Shown piece after piece: positions 1 through 8,809 of a stretch of 64,000 bases of DNA. The notes beneath the pieces are model-generated. The model had not been told where the DNA came from, did no database searches, and saw only the letters and a program-made list of their open reading frames with translations. This stretch comes from Bradyrhizobium diazoefficiens. GTDB lineage: Bacteria > Pseudomonadota > Alphaproteobacteria > Rhizobiales > Xanthobacteraceae. The DNA is taken from contig NZ_CP067101.1 in NCBI RefSeq assembly GCF_016616425.1, positions 6,014,001 through 6,078,000 on the forward strand, given 5' to 3'. A program made the translations under genes and the position numbers. Positions within the stretch are counted from its first letter, which is position 1; each line of letters begins with the position of its first letter.

Positions 1-35
1 GCGATTGGCGTAGCGGATGTCTTAAAGGGAATTCC

Positions 36-785
36 ATGGCGAAGCCGGTTGTAATTGTGGTGGGCGCGGACAAGGGTGGGGTCGGCAAGACGACCGTATG
101 TCGGACGCTTCTGGACTATTTCAGCGTGAACAAGGTGCAGACCCGCGCCTTTGACACGGAGTCACCGCGAGGTACGCTGAAGCGCTTCCATTCCAACATC
201 ACTGAGATCGTCGATATGACGACGACCGCAGATCAGATGAGGATCTTCGACACATTGAACGCAGGGCTGTCGGTGACCGTGATCGACGTCCGGGCAGGCT
301 TGCTGTCCGTTGCTCTGAGCTCATTGCGCGACATCGGATTCTTGGACTCAGTGAAGTCCGGCCAGATCACCTTTGCCGTCTTCCATATCCTTGGCCCGTC
401 GATCGCTTCTCTGGACGAGATTGCCGAAACTGCCAACTTCATGAACGGCGCGAAATATTTCCTGGTCAAGAATTTCATCAACGACACTCAGTTCTTTCAG
501 TGGGATCAGTCGACTTACGAATCGTATTTTCACCGCATCAAGGGCGCCACCGAACTGACGATCCCGAAGCTCAACGAAATGGCCTATGAGCAGGTCGAGG
601 TCGCTTCCGTTTCGTTCGTTAACTTCGCCGCAAACAAGGGGCCGCTCGATGAGATCGCGAACCACTCCTTTGTGCTGCGCGGCTATGTCCGGCACTGGCT
701 GACCAATGTCTGGTCCGAGTACGACCGCATCAATTTGATCGATCTGACTGGCGTCACGTCGATGCCCCGCAGCAGTGAAACATAG
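36..785 (+). CDS. ParA/MinD-like P-loop ATPase
   Basis: The protein has 249 residues. A deviant Walker A motif, KGGVGKTT, lies at residues 14-21, preceded by a beta strand, as in the ParA/MinD/Soj family. Such ATPases bind DNA or membrane as nucleotide-dependent dimers and position plasmids, chromosomes or protein complexes. An AFDTE segment near residue 40 and a VIDVRAG segment near residue 83 fit the switch and Walker B strands. The ATG at 36 is preceded by AAAGGGA at a good distance. The next gene starts at or just after this one's stop, so the two are probably co-transcribed. No ParB or parS-like partner is visible, so a role in partition is not supported. The family call is firm; the cellular role is unknown. 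Confidence 0.8.
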   Translation: MAKPVVIVVGADKGGVGKTTVCRTLLDYFSVNKVQTRAFDTESPRGTLKRFHSNITEIVDMTTTADQMRIFDTLNAGLSVTVIDVRAGLLSVALSSLRDIGFLDSVKSGQITFAVFHILGPSIASLDEIAETANFMNGAKYFLVKNFINDTQFFQWDQSTYESYFHRIKGATELTIPKLNEMAYEQVEVASVSFVNFAANKGPLDEIANHSFVLRGYVRHWLTNVWSEYDRINLIDLTGVTSMPRSSET

Positions 786-822
786 CCCTCAGGTATGGCC
801 CTTGGGGAATATACGAACGCGT

Positions 823-1521
823 ATGATGTCGCTGGAGATGCCACCTACACCGGTCTACATCATCTGCTCTCCCAGCCTGCAGGTCGGCAAGACTCTGATC
901 GCGCGGCTCTTGAGCGAGTTCTTGCTGCTCAAGAACGGATCCGTGCTCTCCTTCGATATCAGTTTGAGGGAGCCGTCTCTGGTCGATTACCTGCCACAAA
1001 TTACCGAGACGGCATATGTGACCGACACCTGGGGCAAGATGCAGTTGATGGACCGACTCATCCTAGACGACGGGGTCGCGAAGGTGATTGATCTCGGTTT
1101 CCACGCATTCGACGAGTTCTTCAAGATGTGCATCGAGATTGAGTTCGTGAGGGAGGCGGTACGCAATCAGGTCGCACCCATCATCCTATTTGTCGGGAGC
1201 GCCGATCGCCTCTCCTCACGTTGCTATGAGGTGTTACAGCACCAGATCCGCGCACCTGCGCTGATCACCGTCCATAATCAGTACGTGCTGCGCAGCGAAC
1301 TGCCCGAAGCAATGGACCGCGGTCCTGTGCTGCGCATCTTCGCACTGCCCCAATTTTTAAGAACCTATATCGATCGCCAGACGTTTTCCTTTACGGGGTA
1401 TTTGCGCCACGAGAAGGATTCGACCACGGAGCTGCACCAATGGATTTGGCGGAACTACACCCTGTTCCGCGACATCGAGTTGAGCCTCGCGCGGAGCGCT
1501 CGTCAGGGGGCGAGGCGATGA
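823..1521 (+). CDS. second P-loop ATPase-like protein paired with the ParA-like gene
   Basis: About 232 residues from the ATG at 823. A GTG at 775 that overlaps the previous stop would add 16 residues, and an ATG at 826 is also possible. Near the N-terminus the sequence CSPSLQVGKTL resembles a degenerate Walker A loop, followed by a long helix and a strand containing SFDISLREPS, parallel to the layout of the upstream ParA-like protein. The first gene has the canonical KGGVGKT; this one does not, so it may be a non-hydrolysing partner. Tandem arrangement with almost no gap suggests the two products work together. I do not recognise a named family beyond the P-loop NTPase fold. Confidence 0.65.
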   Translation: MMSLEMPPTPVYIICSPSLQVGKTLIARLLSEFLLLKNGSVLSFDISLREPSLVDYLPQITETAYVTDTWGKMQLMDRLILDDGVAKVIDLGFHAFDEFFKMCIEIEFVREAVRNQVAPIILFVGSADRLSSRCYEVLQHQIRAPALITVHNQYVLRSELPEAMDRGPVLRIFALPQFLRTYIDRQTFSFTGYLRHEKDSTTELHQWIWRNYTLFRDIELSLARSARQGARR

Positions 1522-1637
1522 GTCGGTGATCCCATGCTCTGCGATCTCACTCCACCTTGAAACACTTCCCGAGACCTGGAGCGACGAGCTCCAGCGTCCG
1601 AGTGGATGGGGCCGGTGCCAATCGCGCACACTGCCGA

Positions 1638-2057
1638 TCATGATCGTGCTCTCATTCGTGCCAACAGCGACGCCGCCTCGGACGGTCCGAGGCCGAGGAC
1701 GCCTATGAAGGATGTCGGTGGCCTTGGAATGTTCTCACGAATGGGCTTCCAAAGATGCAGGCAGTACCTGCTGTTGTTCACGTATTGCGAGTATGGCGGG
1801 TGCAGCTGCATCACGCATTCCTCTTCATCCCAAAACAGGTCCTTGACGAAGCACATCTCTTCCCAATTCGGACAACGCCGCGGCGTCGAAACGGAGACGT
1901 GCTCCCATCCCGGGCGGACCAATGCTGCGATTTGCAGTTTGCAGCCGCAAGGTCCTTGAACAAAAAAGAGACCACAAGGACCTGACCCTGGCGCGCTGGC
2001 CAACTGCCCATGCTGTACGCGGCCGGCCTCCAGTCTATCTATAATCTGCGCTCTCAC
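1638..2057 (-). CDS. phage-type conserved hypothetical protein
   Basis: 139 residues on the minus strand. The central part reads WEHVSVS, CPNWEEMCFVKDLFW, VMQLHPP, and ends in CLHLWKP and PRPP. This pattern of Trp, Cys and His-Pro-Pro residues matches a short phage-associated family I recall as DUF7694, often found in rhizobial islands; the number is from memory. The first 45 residues are less convincing and the true start may lie downstream of 2057. It faces the ParA-like pair tail to tail. Function unknown. Confidence 0.6.
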   Translation of the reverse strand: MRAQIIDRLEAGRVQHGQLASAPGSGPCGLFFVQGPCGCKLQIAALVRPGWEHVSVSTPRRCPNWEEMCFVKDLFWDEEECVMQLHPPYSQYVNNSRYCLHLWKPIRENIPRPPTSFIGVLGLGPSEAASLLARMRARS

Positions 2058-2505
2058 GCGTCCTCCGTGGCTTTGCTAACTGCTTTGAAGTCGGCGCACA
2101 CGAACGCGTCCGCCGGTGCTTCATCGACTCTACCCGATGCGATAAGTCAGCCTGAAACAATCCCAATACGTCATCTATGTGGCCGCGCCGTTGAGTTTGT
2201 CAGGTCGGTCAAGCTAGCGCTCGCATTCGTCGCTGCATGCCCTCTCTCTAATGACCCAGTCTGTGGGAAAGTGGCGTTCGGCGACGCGTTCCGAAAGAGC
2301 TTGGGCAGCTGCGGATTTGAACATCTCCGCCGGGACGCGTGGATCAACAGCCGACTCATCGACTGCGAACGCGTTAGTCCAGGGGTCGCAGTCTCCAAAG
2401 CGCGGGATTCGAGCAAGCTTCGCGTCAAACGGATTTCGTTGACGAAACGATGGGAACAGACCGCCCGCGCACGGCTTAGCATTCACGTCCGGTTTATGAC
2501 AAAGA

Positions 2506-2521
2506 TGTCGGAAACCGGACC
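2506..2521 (+). promoter_or_regulatory. NifA upstream-site-like sequence (orphan copy)
   Basis: TGT-N10-ACC, one base off the NifA upstream activator consensus TGT-N10-ACA. It lies 98 bp before a -24/-12 element, and the same pair with similar flanks occurs before modA at 62576-62691, where the site is a perfect TGT-N10-ACA. This copy looks like a duplicate of that promoter. Confidence 0.5.
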
Positions 2522-2603
2522 ATAAGCCCGACGCCATTTGCCGAGACGACGCCAAAACACCTGGGATTTCTTGCCCCAACGAAGGCCTGCAGCACCGCTT
2601 CCG

Positions 2604-2619
2604 CGGCACGCCGATTGCT
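2604..2619 (+). promoter_or_regulatory. sigma-54 -24/-12 promoter (orphan copy of the modA promoter)
   Basis: CGGCACGCCGATTGCT has GG and GC at the required 10-nt spacing and matches the RpoN consensus at nearly every conserved position. The sequence around it resembles the modA promoter at 62676. Downstream there is only a short modA-like start and then small ORFs. Confidence 0.65.
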
Positions 2620-2676
2620 GAGTAAAGCGTGCGGCAGCGAACGCTTGCGCACAGCTCACCAACTGGGGATCACTCC

Positions 2677-2826
2677 ATGACACTTGCTCGACTGACGCCG
2701 ATCAACACGCGGACCAATCGCGGCTTGGCCATTGTCCGAGATACACTTGCCGGTCGTCGCAATCACGATCGAACCGATATGTGTAATCAACCGATGCGAG
2801 ACCGCCCAGCGCTCGGCTTGGCCTAA
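2677..2826 (+). pseudogene. short ORF beginning like modA
   Basis: 49 codons. The first five residues, MTLAR, equal the start of the modA pseudogene at 62751, and the upstream promoters are also related, but the rest has no resemblance to a molybdate-binding protein. Best read as a duplicated promoter plus the first codons of modA joined to unrelated DNA. It could still be translated. Confidence 0.35.
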
Positions 2827-2979
2827 CCTTTCAATCGGCTGCCGATGAAGGCGGCCGCGCGTTGGCCGCTCCGATCATCAATTTGCGAGCAACGGGCCGT
2901 TTCGCCTGGTCATGGTGACATTCGGTTTCGACCGGATCCCGACGCTCGCCTCGATCCTCAATGGCATAGATGACTCCTG

Positions 2980-3153
2980 ATGACGCACTGGCGCGAACCA
3001 AGACGGCGTCTGATCAACGCGCAGGACGCGTTGCGAGCAGCGCGTTGTGATCTTCCCCTGCGGTTGGTCACGCTACAATTTTTGTCGCTTGCGGCCATAG
3101 TCCTCGCCGCCCTTCTCTGCGTGAGCATCTGCTGGCTTTCCGGAGCTCTGTGA
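2980..3153 (+). CDS. possible small membrane protein, first of an overlapping series
   Basis: 57 residues with a basic N-terminal half and one hydrophobic segment at about residues 34-56 (LVTLQFLSLAAIVLAALLCV). Its ATG shares a base with the stop of an upstream reading frame (TGATG at 2978), and its own TGA at 3151-3153 is followed directly by the next ATG. Such coupling is typical of real operons of small genes. No homologue is recognised, and no clear ribosome binding site is seen apart from coupling. An orphan sigma-54 promoter lies 360 bp upstream. Confidence 0.35.
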   Translation: MTHWREPRRRLINAQDALRAARCDLPLRLVTLQFLSLAAIVLAALLCVSICWLSGAL

Positions 3154-3249
3154 ATGGGCGACCTCAACCGGCCACGGGCGCGTGCTGCGCCCAACGCGCC
3201 GACGACGTGGCTCGCCGAGTTCGCCCGCGCCCAGGCCAGATACAAATGA
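3154..3249 (+). CDS. possible 31-residue peptide, second of the overlapping series
   Basis: Starts on the base after the preceding TGA and ends in an ATGA overlap with the next ORF. The peptide is basic and alanine-rich (Arg, Ala, Pro, then a WLAEFARAQARYK tail). Support comes only from the tight overlaps on both sides. No homologue is known to me. Confidence 0.25.
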   Translation: MGDLNRPRARAAPNAPTTWLAEFARAQARYK

Positions 3250-3374
3250 TTTGGGGCATCGCGTTTTCGGTGAGCTTGTGGGCGATGCTTATCGCCTACT
3301 GCGTCGACAGTCCGGAGGCGTTCATCGCTGCGAGTCTTGCCGCAGCGCTGAGCCTGTGCCGGCTTTTGGATTAA
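3246..3374 (+). CDS. possible small membrane protein, third of the overlapping series
   Basis: 42 residues, almost entirely hydrophobic, consistent with one or two membrane-spanning helices (IAFSVSLWAMLIAYCV, then AFIAASLAAALSL). The start overlaps the previous stop as ATGA. No homologue is recognised. The series of three could be a small membrane-peptide operon or the decayed remains of one. Confidence 0.35.
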   Translation: MIWGIAFSVSLWAMLIAYCVDSPEAFIAASLAAALSLCRLLD

Positions 3375-3646
3375 CCAAGTACCTGGAGGACGACGCAAAT
3401 CCGCCGACGAGAGTTGCGCACGAATCTCCTTTGCGGCACCCCGATCGTCGATGGCCGCCTCACCCGCGTCGGATCGTTGGCGCTCGTCTTTGATCCCTGA
3501 TCACAACTTTCGTCTTAATACACTCAGCCCCGTTCCTGGAAGGTAGATCGGGAGCTGCGGCGTTGCTCGGCTCGAACCGCGCCATGGTCCCAACAGTGAT
3601 GTCGACGGTCGATGGGAGGGATGAAAGCGAGCGCATGCCTGAACTT

Positions 3647-3690
3647 AAAAAGCCCGACGCCCTCGGGGGCAGGCTGGAGGTGCGTCGGGC
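3647..3690 (-). terminator. rho-independent terminator, minus strand
   Basis: Arms GCCCGACGC (3652-3660) and GCGTCGGGC (3682-3690) form a 9-bp stem, followed on the minus strand by TTTTT. A related hairpin sits at 3993-4034. No confident minus-strand gene ends just upstream of it. Confidence 0.6.
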
Positions 3691-3992
3691 CCAACCTGGC
3701 GAGGTTGGGGCATCGACGTGGCGCTGGGGGAGCCCATGTCCATGCCCACGATGATTGCTGCAAATGATGTGCCGCCGAGATTGGCCGAGAGATTTTCCCG
3801 AGAATCATCAAACGTGTTGCCGCGAGCCGTGGCGGGTACTCCTGGGTGAGGGACCATCCACAATTTCTTGCGTGCCCGACAATGTCCCGAATCCTACGAA
3901 GCCTAACAGGACAGGTCGTTATTCAACACGGGCCAAGAATGTCATGGGCTGGTCGATACGGCTCATTGTGCGTCGCTCGGCCGCGCAGCACG

Positions 3993-4034
3993 AAAAGCCC
4001 GACGCGCCTTGCCGGGTCAGAAGGCGCGTCGGGC
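3993..4034 (-). terminator. strong rho-independent terminator, minus strand
   Basis: A perfect 14-bp inverted repeat (GCCCGACGCGCCTT at 3997-4010, complement at 4021-4034) with a 10-nt loop, followed on the minus strand by TTTT. It shares the GCCCGACGC arm with the hairpin at 3647. It could end transcription from the small gene at 4405-4596 or from an unrecognised ORF at 4060-4278. Confidence 0.75.
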
Positions 4035-4404
4035 CGCCGAGGCATAGGCACTGGAGAGCCTATCCCCCGGGAGCCTTCAGCAAAACACGTGCCACTCTGA
4101 AGGCTGATAATCCGTCGCGTGTATCGATGGCCGGGACGACGCGCGTGCTCACCTCGCGATACGCGATCCGACCCGAGCGTCCGAATTCGATGGCGCTCCT
4201 GGGCGACAGCACGCATGATCGTCCTATCGCTAGATCCGCAAAGAATTCAATCGAGCCGGTGAGATAGGAACTCGGCATTTGCTGGCCGTAGCATTTAAAG
4301 TGATCTCGACCATGCGCTCCTCACAGATATCCCACGCCCACCATCCGCATGTTGCCCTCGACCGCCGAGAGAGCCTTCGCGGAAGCCCGCCAGATTGAAG
4401 CTGC

Positions 4405-4596
4405 TCATTGCTCCTCATCGACGTCTCTTAATCTTTCCCGCTCGGCGGCCCACCGTTCCAGCCTATGATACTCCTCGGCGACTTTAAGCAGCTTGATTTT
4501 TGACTTTTCGCATTCGAACGACTCCGCCTTGGCAAGCGTCGCTTGAGCTCGCTGCCGCCAGTGCCTTGGACCGAACGATGGGCTGTTGCGTTTCAT
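4405..4596 (-). CDS. small coiled-coil hypothetical protein
   Basis: 63 residues, charged, starting MKRNSPSFGPRHWRQRA and continuing as an amphipathic helix rich in Lys, Glu and Arg (KLLKVAEEYHRLERWAAERERL). Short proteins of this kind, with a WRxRAxEA start and AExYxRLA core, are common in Bradyrhizobium and related Alphaproteobacteria and have no known function. The strong minus-strand terminator at 3993 lies downstream. No clear ribosome binding site precedes the ATG at 4596. Confidence 0.6.
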   Translation of the reverse strand: MKRNSPSFGPRHWRQRAQATLAKAESFECEKSKIKLLKVAEEYHRLERWAAERERLRDVDEEQ

Positions 4597-4918
4597 GGAA
4601 ATGGATATGCAACGGCTACACCAGGTGAAGCGACGTCCGACTCCGTGACGATGCGTAGGAACTTATCGGGCGCAGGTCACAATCTTTCAGTGTCGGGAGT
4701 GGCGCCATCTTCGGCCGGCGGGGAGATTATTGATGTCTCGCGAGGATCGTTGGTGGAAATGCCTGAGAGGCAAAAGTAGCGCAGGTCCCGGTTGCCTGGC
4801 GGGCTCTCCGCGCTGAGAAGTGAAGAGTCGTCGGCAGTTGGGTGCCTGCGGACCTTCGCGTAGCGAATTGGCCGCCGAACGGCGCGAGCCCGAACACACT
4901 CGCACGACGTTCATGGTG

Positions 4919-4958
4919 GCTTGAATCGTACGTGGCGTCAGATTGTACGGTTTTCGGA
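4919..4958 (+). repeat. dispersed inverted-repeat element, copy A
   Basis: Half-sites AATCGTAC (4924-4931) and GTACGGTT (4945-4952) flank the 13-nt spacer GTGGCGTCAGATT. One of seven copies in this window; it lies 270 bp upstream of the protease pseudogene. Confidence 0.7.
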
Positions 4959-5229
4959 CCAGAGGGCGAGCCTTGCCCCCTCCTCGATCTCTTCCCGCGC
5001 AGGCACAGAGGTTGCACATGTCTTGTACTATTGGGGTCACGACGCACGGGCTGCCGACACGGAATGGATCTGCGCATGGCTTGCGGAACGCGGCCTTACA
5101 GACGTGCTGCGATCGGCAGACCCTTTGGACAGCGTTCCGTCGGTCAATTGGGCTCTTACGTCCGCCGCGTTCGATCTGTCGTTTCGTGCTGGTGACCTCG
5201 GGTCTAGTCGGGCTCCCGTCAGCTACAGT

Positions 5230-5853
5230 ATGCCCATGACGTTAATCCTGGCTGCAGTCGCAGCCGCTACAGTTGTGTCTCAAATGATGACGACCGCTCG
5301 ATCGGCCGATGGGACATTGTCGGCTATGCCGACGATCGCGACGTCGGCGTCTCCGCACCTCAAGCTTGACCGTCTGGCGCTCCCTCCAACGGCACACACC
5401 ATATTCTGCCTCCGCTATCAGGATGAATGCCGCGTCCGCCTCCTGTCTCGCGGCGGTCCGGTCCACCTGACCGAGGCGCGATGGTCAGATCTGAAAGAAG
5501 CCAACCAGACGGTCAACAGCACCATTATCCCGGAAGCGATTGAACCCGGTCCGTCGGTGAAAGCCTTGCTCATTAATCCGGAACGCGGCGACTGCAACGA
5601 CTGCGCCGTCAGCAAGCGCCACAGACTTCTACAGCGTGGGTGGCCGCCGTGAATCCTACTGCTCGGCGAGGTCGTGACCTCCTCGGGCCAGCATCATCTG
5701 GTTCTGGTGGTACGGACCAAGAGCGACGATCTTGTGCTGGACAATTTGATGCCGCAGATCCGATCATGGTCGCGCGCTCCCTATCGCTGGGTTCGAGTTC
5801 AGTCGCCAAGCAATCCGCGATATTGGCGTACTGTCGCGTCGTGCGGCGAGTAA
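5230..5853 (+). pseudogene. transglutaminase-like cysteine protease (DUF920/BTLCP type), interrupted by one stop
   Basis: A 208-codon frame opening with a signal peptide (MPMTLILAAVAAATVVSQ...ARSA). It contains FCLRYQDECRVR, GDCNDCAVSKRHRLL with the presumed catalytic Cys, QHHLVLVVRT with the His, and DNL with the Asp, the usual order for bacterial transglutaminase-like cysteine proteinases. A single in-frame TGA at 5650-5652 splits it where homologues normally carry Arg (GWPP-stop-ILLLGEVV). The frame then stays open to a TAA at 5851. A CGA to TGA change would explain this. All other signature residues remain, so decay is recent, or the base is a sequencing error. Family members are exported and are common in rhizobia; their substrates are mostly unknown. 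Confidence 0.75.
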
Positions 5854-6466
5854 GCGCCTCGCAAATTGTGGTACCGAGGAGATCAGAAATGTTCCTGGCT
5901 TGCCGCCCCGCGGGCGCACTGCAGACGATCGAAGCTTTGTGTGACTTCGTTCAGCGCGCCACTGGCCACTCTCTGATTGGCCTCGTAACTGATCTGTTGT
6001 CCCTCACTTTGATCGGCTCGGCCATGACGATATCGCCTGTAATCAGGCCAGCATCGCGAGCCCCTGAGATCGCGGTCTCTCCAAGGCCCGTTTTGGTTCA
6101 TCCATTCTCATTGTTAATTGGCAATTTACCTGGCGTGATCGGGCGTCTCGACTCTTCGGAGGCTCTTAGCAGAGCCGACGGACATCACGCCTCTGTTGGC
6201 CGCTCCGAGAAAATATGGATGATCACGATGAAGAGCCGATCGGCCGCTCTCAAGAGCCGCTATTTGCAATGCCGTCTGTATTGTCATCCCCAGAAGGAAG
6301 AACGGATTCGCTCTTAATGCGCCCGCAGCATCGTATCCCGAGCCGTTTCGAGGAGACCGGCTCCTTAGCCCCGATGGGCTGTTGGGAGCAACAGAGATGC
6401 GTCGTTTGGAGCGAAGGGTAGTTCAAGCGGATCGATCATGCTGAACCGTACCAGGAGAGTTCACCT
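5854..6466 (+). other. intergenic, no recognised gene
   Basis: A plus-strand open frame runs through 5640-6317, but its composition and lack of any motif suggest chance. A Shine-Dalgarno-like AGGAGAG near 6453 belongs to the next gene. Confidence 0.5.
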
Positions 6467-6727
6467 ATGCGCTGCCCGAAATGTGAGGCCGACAAATGGT
6501 ACGAAGTTGCCACTCACGATCCCTGGAGCGGTCGGCCGGTGATCGCCTGCAAAATCTGCGGCGAATATGCCGAGCCCGAGGCGCTCAAACGTGAGAACGC
6601 GCACGATGTCATTGCGCGCGCGTTGACAGCTGACTTGGTCGGTGAGGGCCAAGCTGACGTGCGGGTCATTGCGAGCAAGATTCTCCGAGCGCTAGAGAAA
6701 TCCGGTCTGACAATCAGCCGCTCCTGA
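6467..6727 (+). CDS. small zinc-ribbon hypothetical protein
   Basis: 86 residues. Two CxxC knuckles (CPKC at residues 3-6 and CKIC at about 28-31) should bind one zinc ion, followed by a helical C-terminal half. AGGAGAG lies upstream of the ATG at 6467. No enzymatic motif is visible. The protein may be a nucleic-acid- or protein-binding adaptor. It stands alone, with about 470 bp to the next small gene on the same strand. Confidence 0.65.
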   Translation: MRCPKCEADKWYEVATHDPWSGRPVIACKICGEYAEPEALKRENAHDVIARALTADLVGEGQADVRVIASKILRALEKSGLTISRS

Positions 6728-7057
6728 GATAATTCCGTCGCCCCTCTGATTCCGTTCCCTCTGAATGAGACACGTTCCGGGTCTCGGTCGAGGTTCTAAA
6801 CGTTTCGGACGCCGAAGGCATCCGATTTCAGGCGCACTGGCCTCCGGGACGGGCTGATGTTTGTCAAGACTCGGTGACGCCTTCCAACCTGAAGGCCGCC
6901 CCCTCGGACCTTGACGGCGCTTTTAGAAATGCCCGCGGACGTGGTCTCAACCGCACCCATGACTATAGAGCCGCTTGTCTCCTCAATGCCGGTGATTGCG
7001 AGGAGCGCATTTCGTTGTTTCCAGGACGAAATAACCTCCACCTGGCCATCGAAAGGT

Positions 7058-7094
7058 CTTGAACCTTACGCTGCGTGAGATTGTAGGCTTGCGG
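7058..7094 (+). repeat. dispersed inverted-repeat element, copy B
   Basis: Half-sites AACCTTAC (7062-7069) and GTAGGCTT (7083-7090) flank the spacer GCTGCGTGAGATT. It lies about 100 bp upstream of the small gene at 7197. Confidence 0.65.
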
Positions 7095-7196
7095 GTGCGG
7101 CGAAAGCTGGTTTGGCCTGCCACCGCCGAGATCATTGAGCCGCCAGAACATCTGGCTATTCGCTTGACGTCTGCGGCTGCTGCAAGGGAAGAACCG

Positions 7197-7382
7197 ATGA
7201 TACCGGGGCGAATGACGGCTACGCTCAACTCAATCGACCGCATGTTTCTGAAGATTCGGGAACTGATCGACACAGACGACTCGATCCCGCTTGACCTTCG
7301 TGCGTCACTGCACACGACACTGGACAGACATCTTCGCCTGGCGAAGGCAGGATTTTTTAAGATCCCTGTGAGAAGGCAATAA
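7197..7382 (+). CDS. small hypothetical protein
   Basis: 61 residues from the ATG at 7197, preceded by AAGGGAAG. An in-frame ATG at 7059 exists but falls inside repeat copy B and is less likely. The sequence is helical (MTATLNSIDRMFLKIRELID, then LRASLHTTLDRHLRLAKAGF) and without known motifs. An IS3-family element is inserted 110 bp downstream. Confidence 0.45.
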   Translation: MIPGRMTATLNSIDRMFLKIRELIDTDDSIPLDLRASLHTTLDRHLRLAKAGFFKIPVRRQ

Positions 7383-7553
7383 GCGGCTTGTGTCGCCCAT
7401 TTCCTGCTCGTTTACCCGCGGAGGCCGTTTTGGTGAAGTGGTCGAACTCACAAACACTTCTGCGTTAGCAAACGTGGTTCTTGTGACAGTTGTGGACTGC
7501 ACCCCTGAAGTGAGACACGATAATTACAGTGACAGGCATTTCAAGGATGACCT

Positions 7554-7955
7554 GTGACAGGACAAGGAAAGAACCGTCAGTTTCCGACGGCCTACAAGAT
7601 AAAGGCGATCAAGCGAGTTGAGAGAGGCGACGGCGTTCTGCCGGTGGCCCGTGAACTCGGAATTTCTCGCAAGATTCTCCACGACTGGATCAAGGCGTGG
7701 AAGGCCGACGGGCCAGACGGCTTGAACCGCAAGCGCGGACCCAAGCCTGGGCCCCGCAAGCTGAAGCCGCTGGCGACGTACAACGACAAGCGCTCCGCCC
7801 TCGTGCTGGCCAAAGCGCGTATCGCCGAGCTTGAAGGGCTGGTGGGTCGCCAGCAGATGGACCTCGATTTTTTTCGACAAGCCTTGCGCGCCTTGGAGCG
7901 GCCGGCAGCGCAAGGCAAACCCGCATCCGCATCATCGAAGTCATCCAAGCGATGA
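7554..7955 (+). CDS. IS3-family transposase OrfA
   Basis: 133 residues from a GTG at 7554, preceded by AAGGATG. The N-terminal half is a helix-turn-helix of the IS3 OrfA type (FPTAYKIKAIKRVERGDG, then VARELGISRKILHDWIKAW), which binds the element ends. The C-terminal half carries a leucine-zipper-like helix. The stop overlaps the orfB start as ATGA, where IS3 elements use a -1 ribosomal frameshift to make the OrfAB transposase. Confidence 0.9.
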   Translation: MTGQGKNRQFPTAYKIKAIKRVERGDGVLPVARELGISRKILHDWIKAWKADGPDGLNRKRGPKPGPRKLKPLATYNDKRSALVLAKARIAELEGLVGRQQMDLDFFRQALRALERPAAQGKPASASSKSSKR

Positions 7956-8809
7956 CTTCGCAGGCAACAGACGCAAACGCCGACGTGCAGCGACTATGCC
8001 GCCTCGCGGGCCTGCCACGGGCGACGTATTACCGCCATCTCGCCAAACCCAGTAGCGAGACTGCCGAGTGCGAGCTGCGCGACCTCATCCAGCGCATCTG
8101 CCTCAAGCACGTCTTCTACGGCTATCGGCGGGTGACCGCTGTCCTCCGGCGCCAAGGTGTGGTGGTGAATGCCAAGAAAGTTCAGCGGCTTATGCGCCAG
8201 GATAATCTGCTCGCACAGCGCAGGACGCCGTTCCTGAAGCCACCTGCAGAACGATCATCGGGTGTTCTCGTCGTCCCCAATCTGGTTCGCGGCCTGGTGC
8301 CATCCGCACCCGATCAGATCTGGGTCGCCGACATCACCTATGTCCATCTCGCCAAGACCTTTGCCTATCTCGCCGTCATTCTGGACGCCTTCTCGCGCAA
8401 GGCTGTCGGCTGGGCTTTTGAAGATACGCTCGATGCCTCACTCGCCATCGCAGCACTGGAGAAAGCCATCGACGCCCGCGAGCCGGCACCCGGCAGTCTG
8501 ATCCATCACTCCGATCGCGGCGTGCAATACGCCTCCATCGTCTATCGCCAGCGGCTGACCGATCGCGACATAACCATCAGCATGAGCAGACCAGGTAATC
8601 CCTTCGACAACGCCAAGGCCGAAAGCTTCATGAAGACGCTCAAGGCCGAGCAGGTCAACGGCCGGGCCTTTACCGACCTGAGGGACGCTCGCCGGCACAT
8701 CAACAGCTTTATCGCAGAGGTCTATAACAAAGAGCGCCTGCACTCGGCGCTCGGATATCAGTCGCCCCTTGAGTTCGAAACCGCATTCGCGCACAACAAA
8801 GCACGGTAA
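7952..8809 (+). CDS. IS3-family transposase OrfB (DDE integrase core)
   Basis: 285 residues. After an HTH_21-type region (GYRRVTAVLRRQG) comes the rve integrase core with catalytic Asp in VADITYVH, Asp in HHSDRGVQY and Glu in NAKAESFMKTLK. The protein ends HSALGYQSPLEFE, typical of the family. The frame is complete and enzymatic residues are intact, so the element is probably active. It sits in the -1 frame relative to orfA. Confidence 0.93.
   Translation: MTSQATDANADVQRLCRLAGLPRATYYRHLAKPSSETAECELRDLIQRICLKHVFYGYRRVTAVLRRQGVVVNAKKVQRLMRQDNLLAQRRTPFLKPPAERSSGVLVVPNLVRGLVPSAPDQIWVADITYVHLAKTFAYLAVILDAFSRKAVGWAFEDTLDASLAIAALEKAIDAREPAPGSLIHHSDRGVQYASIVYRQRLTDRDITISMSRPGNPFDNAKAESFMKTLKAEQVNGRAFTDLRDARRHINSFIAEVYNKERLHSALGYQSPLEFETAFAHNKAR

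Noticed and set aside
2010..2525. 171-codon plus-strand frame and overlapping minus-strand frames at 2171-2609
   Set aside because: All lack protein-like features and overlap one another in several frames.
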